This document shows, one piece after another, positions 32,764 to 40,724 of a stretch of 64,000 nt of DNA. Numbering within the stretch: the stretch's first letter is position 1; the number at the start of each line of letters is the position of its first letter. The position numbers and the translations under genes were made by a program. This DNA comes from Spirochaetaceae bacterium (lineage in GTDB: Bacteria > Spirochaetota > Spirochaetia > Treponematales > Rectinemataceae), in assembly GCA_025355995.1 (NCBI GenBank), contig JANXYQ010000076.1, forward strand, positions 62,001 through 126,000. The letters run 5' to 3'. Below the pieces are notes generated by a model. The model had not been told where the DNA came from, did no database searches, and saw only the letters and a program-made list of their open reading frames with translations.

Positions 32764-33189
32764 CTATCGCGCGGCGACCGCGGGCACGGGAAGCATGTCG
32801 GCGATGGTGCGGCCGCCGGCGAAGTCGCGCATGTGGCCATCCATGGCCCGCCAGATATCGGAGGCGGCGCAGTCGCCCTTGCGGGAGCAGGCGGTCTTCT
32901 TTCCGCAGACGCAGGGGGATATGCCCATGCCCTCGCCCGAGGCCTCGATGATGTCCAGGAGAGTGATCTTATCCAGGGGACGCGCGAAGAAGAATCCGCC
33001 GCCCGGCCCGCGGACCGAGCGAATGACCTCTGCCTTGCGAAGCTTGAAGAATATCTGCTCGAGGAATTCGGCGGAGATGTCCTCTTGCTCGGAGATGCTC
33101 TTGATGGATACCGGCTTGCCTTCGATGCTGATTTGAGCGAGCGCGAGCACGGCTCGTAGAGCGTAGCGACCCTTTGTTGTAATTCGCAT
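32764..33189 (-). CDS. Rrf2/IscR-type Fe-S transcription regulator
   Basis: A 141-residue Rrf2-family repressor. The N-terminal winged helix (MRITTKGRYALRAVLALAQI) has GPGGGFFFAR as wing. Cysteines C93, C95, C101 and C107 cluster in SPCVCGKKTACSRKGDC, sufficient to bind an iron-sulphur cluster, which would sense iron, cysteine or NO/oxygen. GAGGAG lies before the ATG. A symmetrical ATACCCCGTAT and a larger inverted repeat lie in its promoter, suggesting autoregulation. No isc/suf genes are in view. Confidence 0.9.
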   Translation of the reverse strand: MRITTKGRYALRAVLALAQISIEGKPVSIKSISEQEDISAEFLEQIFFKLRKAEVIRSVRGPGGGFFFARPLDKITLLDIIEASGEGMGISPCVCGKKTACSRKGDCAASDIWRAMDGHMRDFAGGRTIADMLPVPAVAAR

Positions 33190-33218
33190 TTTTATTCTCC
33201 TCTTTTATTAACCTAAGT

Positions 33219-33257
33219 AAAATACCCCGTATTAACCCTCGCCGCAAGGGGTATTTT
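33219..33257 (-). promoter_or_regulatory. Combined terminator/operator between RlmK-like and Rrf2 genes
   Basis: AAAATACCCC (33219-33228) and GGGGTATTTT (33248-33257) form a 10-bp inverted repeat. On the minus strand it can end the methyltransferase transcript (stem then TTTACTT). A TTGCGG-17-TATTTT promoter for the Rrf2 gene lies in the same bases, and ATAC-CCC-GTAT (33222-33232) is a smaller dyad. Confidence 0.5.
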
Positions 33258-33260
33258 TAT

Positions 33261-34223
33261 TCAGGCGTCCGCGGTCAGCCTCCAGCAACGATGGGACTTG
33301 GCGTCCCTGAAATCGGGGGGAATCGTGGCCGCGCTTATGTCCTCCCAAGCGCCCGGGACCGGCCCTGCCGACCACTTCAGCTTCCTGGAATTGGTCGAGA
33401 AATAAAGCCTTCCCTTCGGAGAGAGCAGCCTGGCGCAGGCTCCGACAAGTGAGGGCCAATCCTCGTTGACGTCGAAGTCCTTCTCGGCGCTTTTTGAATT
33501 GGAGAAGGTCGGCGGATCCGCGACTATCAAGTCCCAGCGTTTCCCCGAGGCCGCCGCCCCGGCGAGGAAGGCCGAGACGTCGGAACGCACAAGGGGATAG
33601 GAGGGCCCCGAGAAGCCGTTCAGGGCGAGATTCCGGGTTGCCCAGGCCAGGTACGTATTAGAAAGGTCGACGCTCGTCACCGAGGCCGCGCCGCCGGCGG
33701 CCGCGTACACGGAGAAGCTCCCGGTGTAGGCGAAAAGGTTGAGGACCGCCTTGCCTGCCGACTCCGCGCGGACCATGGACCGGGTGGGCCTGTGATCCAG
33801 GAAGAGCCCCGTGTCCAGATAATCCGACAGGTTGACGACGAAGGAGAGGCCGCCCTCGAGGATGACTCGCTCCGCCCCCTCCGATCCCAGCCGCTCGTAC
33901 TGACCCGAGCCCCTCTGATGCCGCCGCGTCTTCATGAATACCGAGCCGGGGGCCATACCCAGCGCGCCGGCGGCGGCCTGGCCCATCAGCTCGAGCCATT
34001 CCGCCTCGAGAGCCTCGTCTTTCTCGTAGGGCCGCTCGTAGAGCGCGAGGAGGAGGGCGTCGCCGTAGCGATCCAGGGCGAGGGGCACCTCGGGGATGTC
34101 GCGGTCGTAGAGGCGGAGGGCCTCGACTCCCTGGGCCCGCGCCCAGCGCCTGAGCGCCTTCTCGTTCTTGGCGACCCGATTGCGGAAATACTCGGCCTGG
34201 CGGAGATCCTTGTCCGAGGGCAT
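33261..34223 (-). CDS. Stand-alone RlmK-like 23S rRNA methyltransferase
   Basis: A 320-residue class I SAM methyltransferase. It corresponds to the C-terminal (RlmK) half of enterobacterial RlmL: FRNRVAKNEKALRRWARAQG, NLSDYLDTGLFLDHR, SAM loop LNLFAYTGSFSVYA, VDLSNTYL and catalytic-type DPPTFSNSK. That domain makes m7G2069 in 23S rRNA. The THUMP-containing m2G half (RlmL proper) is absent. It lies 6 nt after rex on the same strand, so probably co-transcribed. The specific base is inferred from the family. Confidence 0.88.
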   Translation of the reverse strand: MPSDKDLRQAEYFRNRVAKNEKALRRWARAQGVEALRLYDRDIPEVPLALDRYGDALLLALYERPYEKDEALEAEWLELMGQAAAGALGMAPGSVFMKTRRHQRGSGQYERLGSEGAERVILEGGLSFVVNLSDYLDTGLFLDHRPTRSMVRAESAGKAVLNLFAYTGSFSVYAAAGGAASVTSVDLSNTYLAWATRNLALNGFSGPSYPLVRSDVSAFLAGAAASGKRWDLIVADPPTFSNSKSAEKDFDVNEDWPSLVGACARLLSPKGRLYFSTNSRKLKWSAGPVPGAWEDISAATIPPDFRDAKSHRCWRLTADA

Positions 34224-34229
34224 GGCTCG

Positions 34230-34874
34230 CTATAAGCCGGCGCTCTTCCTCGCGAGCATCTGCACCGAGAGCAGGGCGTAGCCGGAGGAGAGGTCCTCGC
34301 GCTGGACCACGATCCTGTCGGGAACCTTGAGCTTCGTATTCGTGAAATTCCAGATCGATGTGATGCCCGCCCGCACCAGGGTCTCGGCGGTGGCCTGGGC
34401 GAAGGGCGAGGGCACGGTGAGTATCGCGATCTCCGCCTCGATGGCCCGTATGCCCTGTTCCAGGTTCTCCATCGCCCGGACCGGAACGCCGTGCACCTGC
34501 GAGCCGACCTTTTGGGGGTCCGTGTCGAAGGCCGCCACTATCCTCAGGCCATGCCGCTGGAATTCCTGGTAGCCCATCAGGGCCGAGCCCAGATTGCCTG
34601 CCCCGACGAGGACCGCCACGTGATTCTGGTCCCAGCCGAGATAGCGCTCGATGGCCTTGATGAGCTCTTCGACGGGGTAGCCCTTCTTGGGCTTGCCGAC
34701 GATACCGGTTATCGCGAGGTCCTTCCTGACTTGGATGGGTTCGAGGTTGAGCTCTTGGGCGATGACCGTCCCGGAAATATAAAAATCCTTGTTGCGCTCG
34801 GCCTGTCTGATTATATGGAGATAGGAAGGCAGCCGTCTCACCGATGGCGCGTACGAAATTTTGACTTTGGCCAT
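34230..34874 (-). CDS. rex: Redox-sensing transcriptional repressor Rex
   Basis: A 214-residue NADH/NAD+ sensor. The N-terminal winged helix (VRRLPSYLHIIRQA) is followed by GKPKKGYPVEELI, then the Rossmann domain with GAGNLGSALM and a C-terminal swap helix. Rex represses fermentation and respiration genes and lets go when NADH rises. Its promoter region is AT-rich; a TGTT-N5-AACA dyad at 34964-34976 is a loose match to Rex sites. The window also contains ackA, a plausible type of target, but no Rex site was seen there. Confidence 0.95.
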   Translation of the reverse strand: MAKVKISYAPSVRRLPSYLHIIRQAERNKDFYISGTVIAQELNLEPIQVRKDLAITGIVGKPKKGYPVEELIKAIERYLGWDQNHVAVLVGAGNLGSALMGYQEFQRHGLRIVAAFDTDPQKVGSQVHGVPVRAMENLEQGIRAIEAEIAILTVPSPFAQATAETLVRAGITSIWNFTNTKLKVPDRIVVQREDLSSGYALLSVQMLARKSAGL

Positions 34875-34894
34875 AAAAACTCCATTAGGAATTA

Positions 34895-34922
34895 ACTATA
34901 TCTCAATCGATAAAAAAGTCAA
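34895..34922 (-). promoter_or_regulatory. Promoter of rex
   Basis: TTGACT (34922-34917), 16 nt, TATAGT (34900-34895), about 20 nt before the ATG. Confidence 0.65.
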
Positions 34923-35022
34923 GATTGAAGTCTTACTGAGTATAGTTCGTAAAGCGAGATAAATGTTTATACAACATATATTAATAATTATCCATCCACT
35001 CGTTTAATACGCGGTCCATCAC

Positions 35023-35874
35023 TCAGTCTGACCAAAATCGGGCGACGAAGTCCGGCGTGTAGAAGGAACCCTGATGGCGAATCGAGCAGGCGCTCTTCGA
35101 CTCCGCGAAGAGCGGGGCCAAGCGCCGGGAAAACAGCTCGAGGGTAGTGCCCTTGGCCACATCCTCGTCGAAGAGGAGGGCTTTCCCCTCCCGCCAGGAA
35201 GACAGCCACACTTCGTCCGAGACGGAGAGGATCGGAGACTCGTCCTTCCGCTTGAACATGGAAAATCGGACGAAATAGAGGGGAAGCCTCAGATACTCGG
35301 CAAGGAGCAGGCCGGGCATGATGGCGCCGTGGGCGGCGGCGACGAGGAGGGAAGGAGCGTAGGAGCCGCCGACTTTTTTCGCCAAGGCCTCGAGCTTCTC
35401 GGGCTCTGCGCCGCGCCAGCTGTATTTGTCGCATCCTCCCGTATAGACGAAGCGGGAGATCTCCTCGGGAAGGCGAGCCTCGAAGGCGGCGGCCCTTTCG
35501 CCGAAATCGAGGTCGAGGCGGTAGGCAGACCTGGCCAGCTCTATCGACGCGAGGTAGAGGCGATTCGCGCGGTCCAGGTCGGCGATGGGGAAGTCCATCT
35601 TGTAGCGCCGCGCCTCGGCGAGCTCGTAGTAGACGGTGGGGTGCAGGGGAAGCCCGTGCTCCACGCAGATCTTGTAGTTCAGGATGACGTTGACGAGGGC
35701 GGGGGCGAGGACGTAGAGGCGCACCGCCTCCTTCGAGGCCAGACCTGCTCCCGGCCCGGCCAGCTTCGCCACGAGGGCCGTCGTTTCCTCGAGGATGGTC
35801 CCGTAGGTCGCCTCGAAGCCCATCGCCTCGGGCGGCTCGTCCCAGTCCTCTCCGCTGAGATAGGCGTCGATCAT
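35023..35874 (-). CDS. Phosphoribosyltransferase-like protein
   Basis: A 283-residue protein. The last third carries a type-I PRTase core: SLLVAAAHGAIMPGLLLAEY and the PRPP-loop pattern ALLFDEDVAKGTTLELF (about 233). The N-terminal two thirds are helical with conserved-looking RFVYTGGCDKYSW. The acidic pair reads DED and the loop AKGTT, so PRPP binding is likely. Only ATG 35874 is available as start; its SD is weak. It lies 53 nt downstream of the DUF4130 gene on the same strand, so it may be a third member of that DNA-metabolism operon. The base it handles is unknown. Confidence 0.65.
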   Translation of the reverse strand: MIDAYLSGEDWDEPPEAMGFEATYGTILEETTALVAKLAGPGAGLASKEAVRLYVLAPALVNVILNYKICVEHGLPLHPTVYYELAEARRYKMDFPIADLDRANRLYLASIELARSAYRLDLDFGERAAAFEARLPEEISRFVYTGGCDKYSWRGAEPEKLEALAKKVGGSYAPSLLVAAAHGAIMPGLLLAEYLRLPLYFVRFSMFKRKDESPILSVSDEVWLSSWREGKALLFDEDVAKGTTLELFSRRLAPLFAESKSACSIRHQGSFYTPDFVARFWSD

Positions 35875-35927
35875 TAGGCCGAGGATACCCGGAAAGGGAC
35901 CCGGAGCGCAAAGCCCGGCCGTCGACG

Positions 35928-36695
35928 CTAGAGCGTGAGCTCCGGCAGGTAGCGCCAGTACCTCCGGGGCATGAGACGGCGCTGGAGCTCGGGGTTCCGC
36001 CGCGCAGGGTTTTCCGCCGCCTTGAAATACCGCCGCCAGAGCTGGGCCTCCTCGCCGCCCTCGGCCCGCGGCAGGAAGGCGAGCGCCTCCTCGCCGGCGG
36101 CGGACTCGAAGCGGCCGCCCAGGCGCGCGAAGGCGAGCCGCCGCCCCACGTCGACGAGGGCGAAGTCCTCGATCCCGAAGCGCCGTGCGAAATGTGGCAG
36201 GAGGGCGGCGACGATATTCGCGTCGGGCTCGAGGGGCGCGCAATAGAGGCCATCTTCCCGTGGCGAGAAGCGGGCGAGCCCGGTCAGCTTGTGAATCTCG
36301 CAGACGACGCGCCTGGACGCCTTGGACAGGGCGCGCAGGTCCGGGCTGCCGTGGTCGGCGAGGACCTCCGTCCCGCGGAGACCCGCCTGGGCGCAGAGGC
36401 GGAAAAGGGGGAGCTCGAGGGCCTCCTCGCTCATCCATATGCGCAGGATCAGGTCGAAGAGCTCCCCGGAGAAGGACCTGAGCTCCGCGCCCGCGGTCTC
36501 TCCATCGAGGTCCCCCCTCTGGGACGAGCGGAGCGGTTCCGGGCCCAGCAGGGCGAAGAGTTCCCCCTCCGACGCGAGCGCGTTGGCGACGGCGTCGGGC
36601 GAGGTCGTTTCCGAATAGGCCCTGCGCGAGAGCGCGAGGAGGCCCTCGAGGGAGCCGTCGTAGCTCCAGGTTCCGCGAGGATACGCGCCGCTCAT
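35928..36695 (-). CDS. DUF4130 / TIGR03915-type DNA-metabolism protein
   Basis: A 255-residue protein. TWSYDGSLEGLLALSRRAY near the start, SKASRRVVCEIHKLTGLARF and the closing RRYWRYLPEL are hallmarks of the TIGR03915 family, annotated as a probable DNA metabolism protein always found with a radical SAM partner. FSPREDGLYCAPLEPDANI is a further conserved block. Its ATG overlaps the stop of that partner (ATGA). Distantly like uracil-DNA glycosylase-type domains by family description; activity has not been shown that I know of. Confidence 0.85.
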   Translation of the reverse strand: MSGAYPRGTWSYDGSLEGLLALSRRAYSETTSPDAVANALASEGELFALLGPEPLRSSQRGDLDGETAGAELRSFSGELFDLILRIWMSEEALELPLFRLCAQAGLRGTEVLADHGSPDLRALSKASRRVVCEIHKLTGLARFSPREDGLYCAPLEPDANIVAALLPHFARRFGIEDFALVDVGRRLAFARLGGRFESAAGEEALAFLPRAEGGEEAQLWRRYFKAAENPARRNPELQRRLMPRRYWRYLPELTL

Positions 36696-37960
36696 GCGAA
36701 GCTGAACTCGAGCTGGGGCGCCGACTCGGGCGCCCGAATCGAGGCGCTGTCGCCGTCGCAGGACGCGTCCGAGAGGAGGAGCTTGAGCCGGTCGAGCTCG
36801 GGAGCCGCTTCGAGGGGGCGGCCGTTCGATGCGAGGAACCATTTCGCGCGCTTCAGGGCTATCCCTAGCTTGGGCAGGTCTTCTGGCTTGATGCGGCGGG
36901 CGCGCCTCGTAGAGATTATGCGGCCGGCTCCCGTGACGCCGACGCCGGGCACCCTGAGGAGCTCCGAATACTCGGCCGTGGCGATGTCGACGGGGAAGAA
37001 TTCCGGGTGGCGCAGGGCCCAGGCGGATTTGGGGTCGAGGTCGCTCGGCAGGTTGGCCTCGGACTCGCCCAGTATCTCCTCGGCCTTGAAGCCGTAGAAG
37101 CGCAGGAGCCAGTCCGCCTGGTAGAGGCGATGCTCGCGCACCAGGGGCGGGCTGCGGAGGAGGGGCAACCGGGGGTCGGAGCTTACGGGGACGAAGGCCG
37201 AATAATACACGCGGCGGAGCCCCAGGCGGCCATACAGCGCGCCGGCGAGACGGATGATGGTCCTGTCGTCGTCGGGGCTCGCGCCGATGACGAGCTGGGT
37301 GCTCTGACCGGCGGGAGCGAAGCGGGGCGCGGCGTAGCGCTGCGCGCGGCGGCTATCCTCCCTGCTCTCGGCCTCGGCCTGACCCATGAAGCGCATCGCG
37401 CCTAATATTTCGGCTCCCGATTTTTCGGGCGCGAGCCTGGCTAGGGATGAGGCGGTGGGCAGCTCGATATTGGCGGAAAGTCGGTCGGCGTAGAGCCCAG
37501 CCTTCCTAAGAAGGGCGTCCCCGCAGCCGGGTATGGCCTTGAGGTGGATGTAGCCGCCGAAGCGCTCGCGCTGCCTCAGTATCCTCGCGACGTCGATGAG
37601 CCGCTCCATCACGATGTCCGGGTCGGCGAAGACTCCCGAGGAGAGGAAGAGTCCCTCGATGTAGTTCCTCTTATAGAAGCTTATAGTTAGCCGGACGAGC
37701 TCCTCGGGCACGAAGCTGGCGCGGGGGACGTCGGCAGACGAGCGGTTGGCGCAATAGGCGCAATCCTTGCGGCAGGAATTGGAATAGAGGACCTTGAGGA
37801 GGGAGACGCAGCGGCCGTCTCCGGTCCAGGAGTGGCAGACGCCGGCGGGAGATCCCGCCCCGAGCCCCCCGCTGGGGCGGCGCGAGCTTCCGCTGGACGC
37901 GCAGGATGCATCGTAGCGCGCCGAGGCTGCTAGGAGCTCCAGTTTATCTCCGAGATCCAT
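36692..37960 (-). CDS. Putative DNA modification/repair radical SAM protein (TIGR03916)
   Basis: A 422-residue radical SAM protein. Cluster motif CRKDCAYC (about 75) follows KVLYSNS; SGVFADPDIVMERL, HLKAIPGC and QLVIGASPDDD are internal blocks. A helix-hairpin-helix (LLRVPGVGVTGAGRI, about 350) suggests binding to DNA. A Cys/Ser-rich stretch near residues 20-45 is variable. It starts at MDLGDKLELLAAS: a divergent promoter ends 6 nt before this ATG and there is no SD. The family is predicted to repair or modify DNA with its DUF4130 partner. Confidence 0.88.
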   Translation of the reverse strand: MDLGDKLELLAASARYDASCASSGSSRRPSGGLGAGSPAGVCHSWTGDGRCVSLLKVLYSNSCRKDCAYCANRSSADVPRASFVPEELVRLTISFYKRNYIEGLFLSSGVFADPDIVMERLIDVARILRQRERFGGYIHLKAIPGCGDALLRKAGLYADRLSANIELPTASSLARLAPEKSGAEILGAMRFMGQAEAESREDSRRAQRYAAPRFAPAGQSTQLVIGASPDDDRTIIRLAGALYGRLGLRRVYYSAFVPVSSDPRLPLLRSPPLVREHRLYQADWLLRFYGFKAEEILGESEANLPSDLDPKSAWALRHPEFFPVDIATAEYSELLRVPGVGVTGAGRIISTRRARRIKPEDLPKLGIALKRAKWFLASNGRPLEAAPELDRLKLLLSDASCDGDSASIRAPESAPQLEFSFA

Positions 37961-37989
37961 TGAAGCACTATACGCGCGTATGCTATACA
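37960..37989 (+). promoter_or_regulatory. Promoter of the DUF5680 gene
   Basis: TTGAAG, 18 nt, TATACA; it overlaps almost completely the divergent radical-SAM promoter, so the two cannot be occupied at once. Confidence 0.5.
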
Positions 37990-37996
37990 AGCGCAA
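37967..37996 (-). promoter_or_regulatory. Promoter of the radical-SAM operon
   Basis: TTGCGC (37996-37991), 18 nt, TATAGT (37972-37967), then six bases to the ATG. Confidence 0.6.
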
Positions 37997-38033
37997 GTCT
38001 TTTGATGCGATACGCGATACGGGAGGCCCTTCG

Positions 38034-38510
38034 ATGGCTGAACTCGGAGACGATTTCGTAGATTTCTTGATTAATGCAAAGCGCGGAACCTACGCGGCCG
38101 GAGGGCCTCCGACGAGTTCGTGCAGGCGAGGCTCGAAGGACCTGGCTTTGTCGGAAGGCGACTATCAATATGTGGACAGCTATTTTGGAGGAAGCGACTT
38201 TCTCGGGGAAGAAGTTGTATATAAAGGCGGAATTCCCATCTGGGGAATGAATTATTATGGAAGGTCAGAGGCTGATGTCGATTCTGGCCTCGCTTCGGAG
38301 TCTGTCTCGATGGGAGACCTCCTCCATGCGGCCCTCATGGAAGTGCCTAGGGAGGCGCCATTTCGCGGTCCCCGGTTGCTGAAAAAAGGCGATAGCGAAT
38401 ATCGCTGCTCCTGGCAGGGCAGTCCGGAGGATTTCCATGGTGAGGAGGAAATTCTGCGCGGGGGAAAACGCGTGTATTTCCTGCGCTTTCACGGCGGGAC
38501 CCTGTCTTGA
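38034..38510 (+). CDS. DUF5680 domain protein
   Basis: A 158-residue protein spanning the whole domain: FLINAKRGTYAAGG, SKDLALSEGDYQYVDSYFGG, GGIPIWGMNYYGR and YFLRFHGG. The family is small, soluble and without known activity. GGGAGG lies 7 nt before the ATG at 38034. Codon use is less GC-rich than neighbours, which may mean recent acquisition. Monocistronic: own promoter, and a strong terminator lies downstream. Confidence 0.8.
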   Translation: MAELGDDFVDFLINAKRGTYAAGGPPTSSCRRGSKDLALSEGDYQYVDSYFGGSDFLGEEVVYKGGIPIWGMNYYGRSEADVDSGLASESVSMGDLLHAALMEVPREAPFRGPRLLKKGDSEYRCSWQGSPEDFHGEEEILRGGKRVYFLRFHGGTLS

Positions 38511-38674
38511 CCCCAGCCGTCGCCTCAGGTAGATTGAACTCGTGAACGCACTAGGACGGAAAATCGCACTACGCATCGAATCGCGCCGCGTCCAAGGCTC
38601 GGTTTCCCTCGTAGGGAGAGGTCTGTCCGACGGAGCGCTTGGAGATAATTGATATTTCCAATGTGCAATTGTCG

Positions 38675-38709
38675 CGCGGCCTTCCCCAACGAGAAGGCCG
38701 CGTTTTTTT
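38675..38709 (+). terminator. Strong intrinsic terminator
   Basis: CGCGGCCTT, 10-nt loop, AAGGCCGCG, seven T. It lies 165 nt past the DUF5680 stop. The stretch between (38511-38674) has no convincing open frame; it could be a 3' UTR or the body of a small RNA, but I find no clear promoter in it. Confidence 0.85.
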
Positions 38710-38787
38710 ATTCCGCGGGGCCGATCCCGAGGGATAGAAGCGGCGGACCCGGGGGCAAGCTCGCGCCAAGTTACGAAGGAGTCGGCG

Positions 38788-40706
38788 ATGCCGTTGATTG
38801 AGCTGACGAATGTCGAAAAGGATTGGGGCGATGAGCCGCTTTTTTCGGGGCTCAACCTCAAGATCGAGGAAGGCGAAAAGATCGGGTTGATAGGCCTGAA
38901 CGGCTCGGGAAAGACGAGCCTCCTGGGCATCCTCGCCGGAACGGACGAGGATTTCAAAGGGCGGATGACCAGGCGACCGGGCCTCGCGATAGCCCTGGTC
39001 CCGCAAAGATACGAGCCGCCCGGGGGCTCGAGCTGCGTCGAGGTCCTGCTCGAGGGCGCGGCCGCCATGAAACTGCGTCTCGCGGCCCTGGAAGAGGCGC
39101 TATCCTCCTCGCTCGAGGGCAGGGATGAGGCGCGGCGGCTGGCGGAATACGGCGAGCTCTCGGCGCGCTACGAGGCCATGGGCGGCGACCTGGCCGAGGA
39201 AGGCTCGCGGCGCCTCCTCGCGCGAGCGGGACTCGGCGCGACGGCCGATTCGCCAGCGATCTCCCTCTCAGGAGGGGAGAAGAACGTCCTCGCCCTCGCG
39301 CGCGCCCTGGCCCTCGCGCCCGACCTCCTCCTCCTCGACGAGCCGGGCAACCATCTGGACTTCGCGGGCCTCGCCTGGCTCGAGGAGTTCATCCGCGGTG
39401 AGCGACGCGCCGTTCCCTGGTCTCGCACAACCGCTCCCTGCTGGACCGCGCGGCTGGCAGGATAGTGGAGCTGGAGGCCGGGAAGGCGACCGAGTACGCC
39501 GGCGGCTACTCGGCCTATAGGATCGAGAAGCTCTCCAGGGCGGCGGGGCAGGGCAAGGAATGGCAGGCCGACCGCAAGAAGATCGAGCGCCTCGAAGCCC
39601 TCGTGCGCCGCTTCGCGGAGATCGCCGCCGCCAGGCCCGACCCGGCCTGGGGCAAGCGCCTGCGCGCGAGGCGCAGCCAGCTCGAGAGGGAGAAAGAAGC
39701 GGCGACGGGAAAGCCCTCCGGCGCCTCCCGCAGGATGAGCGTCGCCTTCTCCGCCGCCGAGAGCAGGGCCGACTACGCGCTGCTGGTCCGCGGCTATCGC
39801 AAGGCCTACGGGGAAAGGGTCCTCTTCGAGGATGCGGGCTTCGACCTCCTCGCCGGCGAGAGGGCGGCCCTGATCGGCCCGAACGGGTCGGGAAAGACCA
39901 GCTTCCTACGCGACCTCGTCGCTCGCGCCTCCGGCGCGGCAGAGAATCGCTGGGACACGGGCGAGGCCATCAGGGTCGGCCCGAGCATGGTCATCGGCTA
40001 CTGCGCGCAGGAGCAGGAGCTCTTCGCCGGCGGGAAGACGGTGGGCGAGGAGTTCCTCGATCTGGGGGCGAAGAGCGACGAGGCCTTCCGGCTCCTGCGC
40101 CGATATCTATTCGACCGCTCGATCCTCGACACCGACGTCGCCGCGCTCTCGGGCGGCGAGCGCAACCGACTGCAGATCGCGAGGGCGGTCTTTCTCGGCG
40201 CTAACTTCCTCGTGCTCGACGAGCCGACCAACCATCTCGACATAGAGTCCCGCGAGGCCCTCGAGGAGGGCTTGGCGGATTTCGCGGGGACTATACTCGC
40301 CGTCTCCCACGATCGCTGGTTCCTCGAGAAAGTGGCCGAGAGGATCATCCTCGTGGAGAGCCGCGGCTTCCTCGCCTACGAGGGCAGCTTCGGCGAGTAT
40401 TGGCGGGACGCAGGGCATCGCCCTTCGGGCGGGGGAGCCGCGGGCCGCGGCGCTCGGGGCCTGGAGGGACGCGGCAAGGCGACCGTCAAGGCCGCCGGCA
40501 AGGAGGCCGTCGCCGGCGGGAAGGAGGCGCTCGCGATCGAGAGCCGCATTACGACCCTGGAAAGGGAGAAGGAGGAGCTGGAGCGCGCCTCGGCACGCTA
40601 TAGCGAGGCGCGCGATTACGCCGCCGCGGGGAAGGCGGCCGCCAAGGCCAGATCGGCCGCCGCTGCCATCGAGAGACTCTACGAGGAATGGGAGAGGGCG
40701 GAGTAA
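38788..40706 (+). CDS. ABC-F family ATPase, split by a frameshift
   Basis: Two ABC domains, no membrane part. Domain 1 has GLNGSGKTSL, LSGGEKN and LLLLDEPGNHLD; domain 2 has GPNGSGKTSF, LSGGERN and LVLDEPTNHLD. A linker helix and a C-terminal coiled coil (RITTLEREKEELERASAR) complete a Uup/EttA-like ABC-F that acts on the ribosome. The frame breaks near 39415: GTTCCCTGGTCTCG lacks one C, and the next frame continues with LVSHNRSLLDRAAGRIVELE, including the H-loop His. Corrected length is about 639 residues. As read, domain 1 ends after a short wrong tail. SD GAAGGAG lies 6 nt before the ATG. Confidence 0.82.
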
Positions 40707-40724
40707 AGGGCTCGGGGGCTCGCT

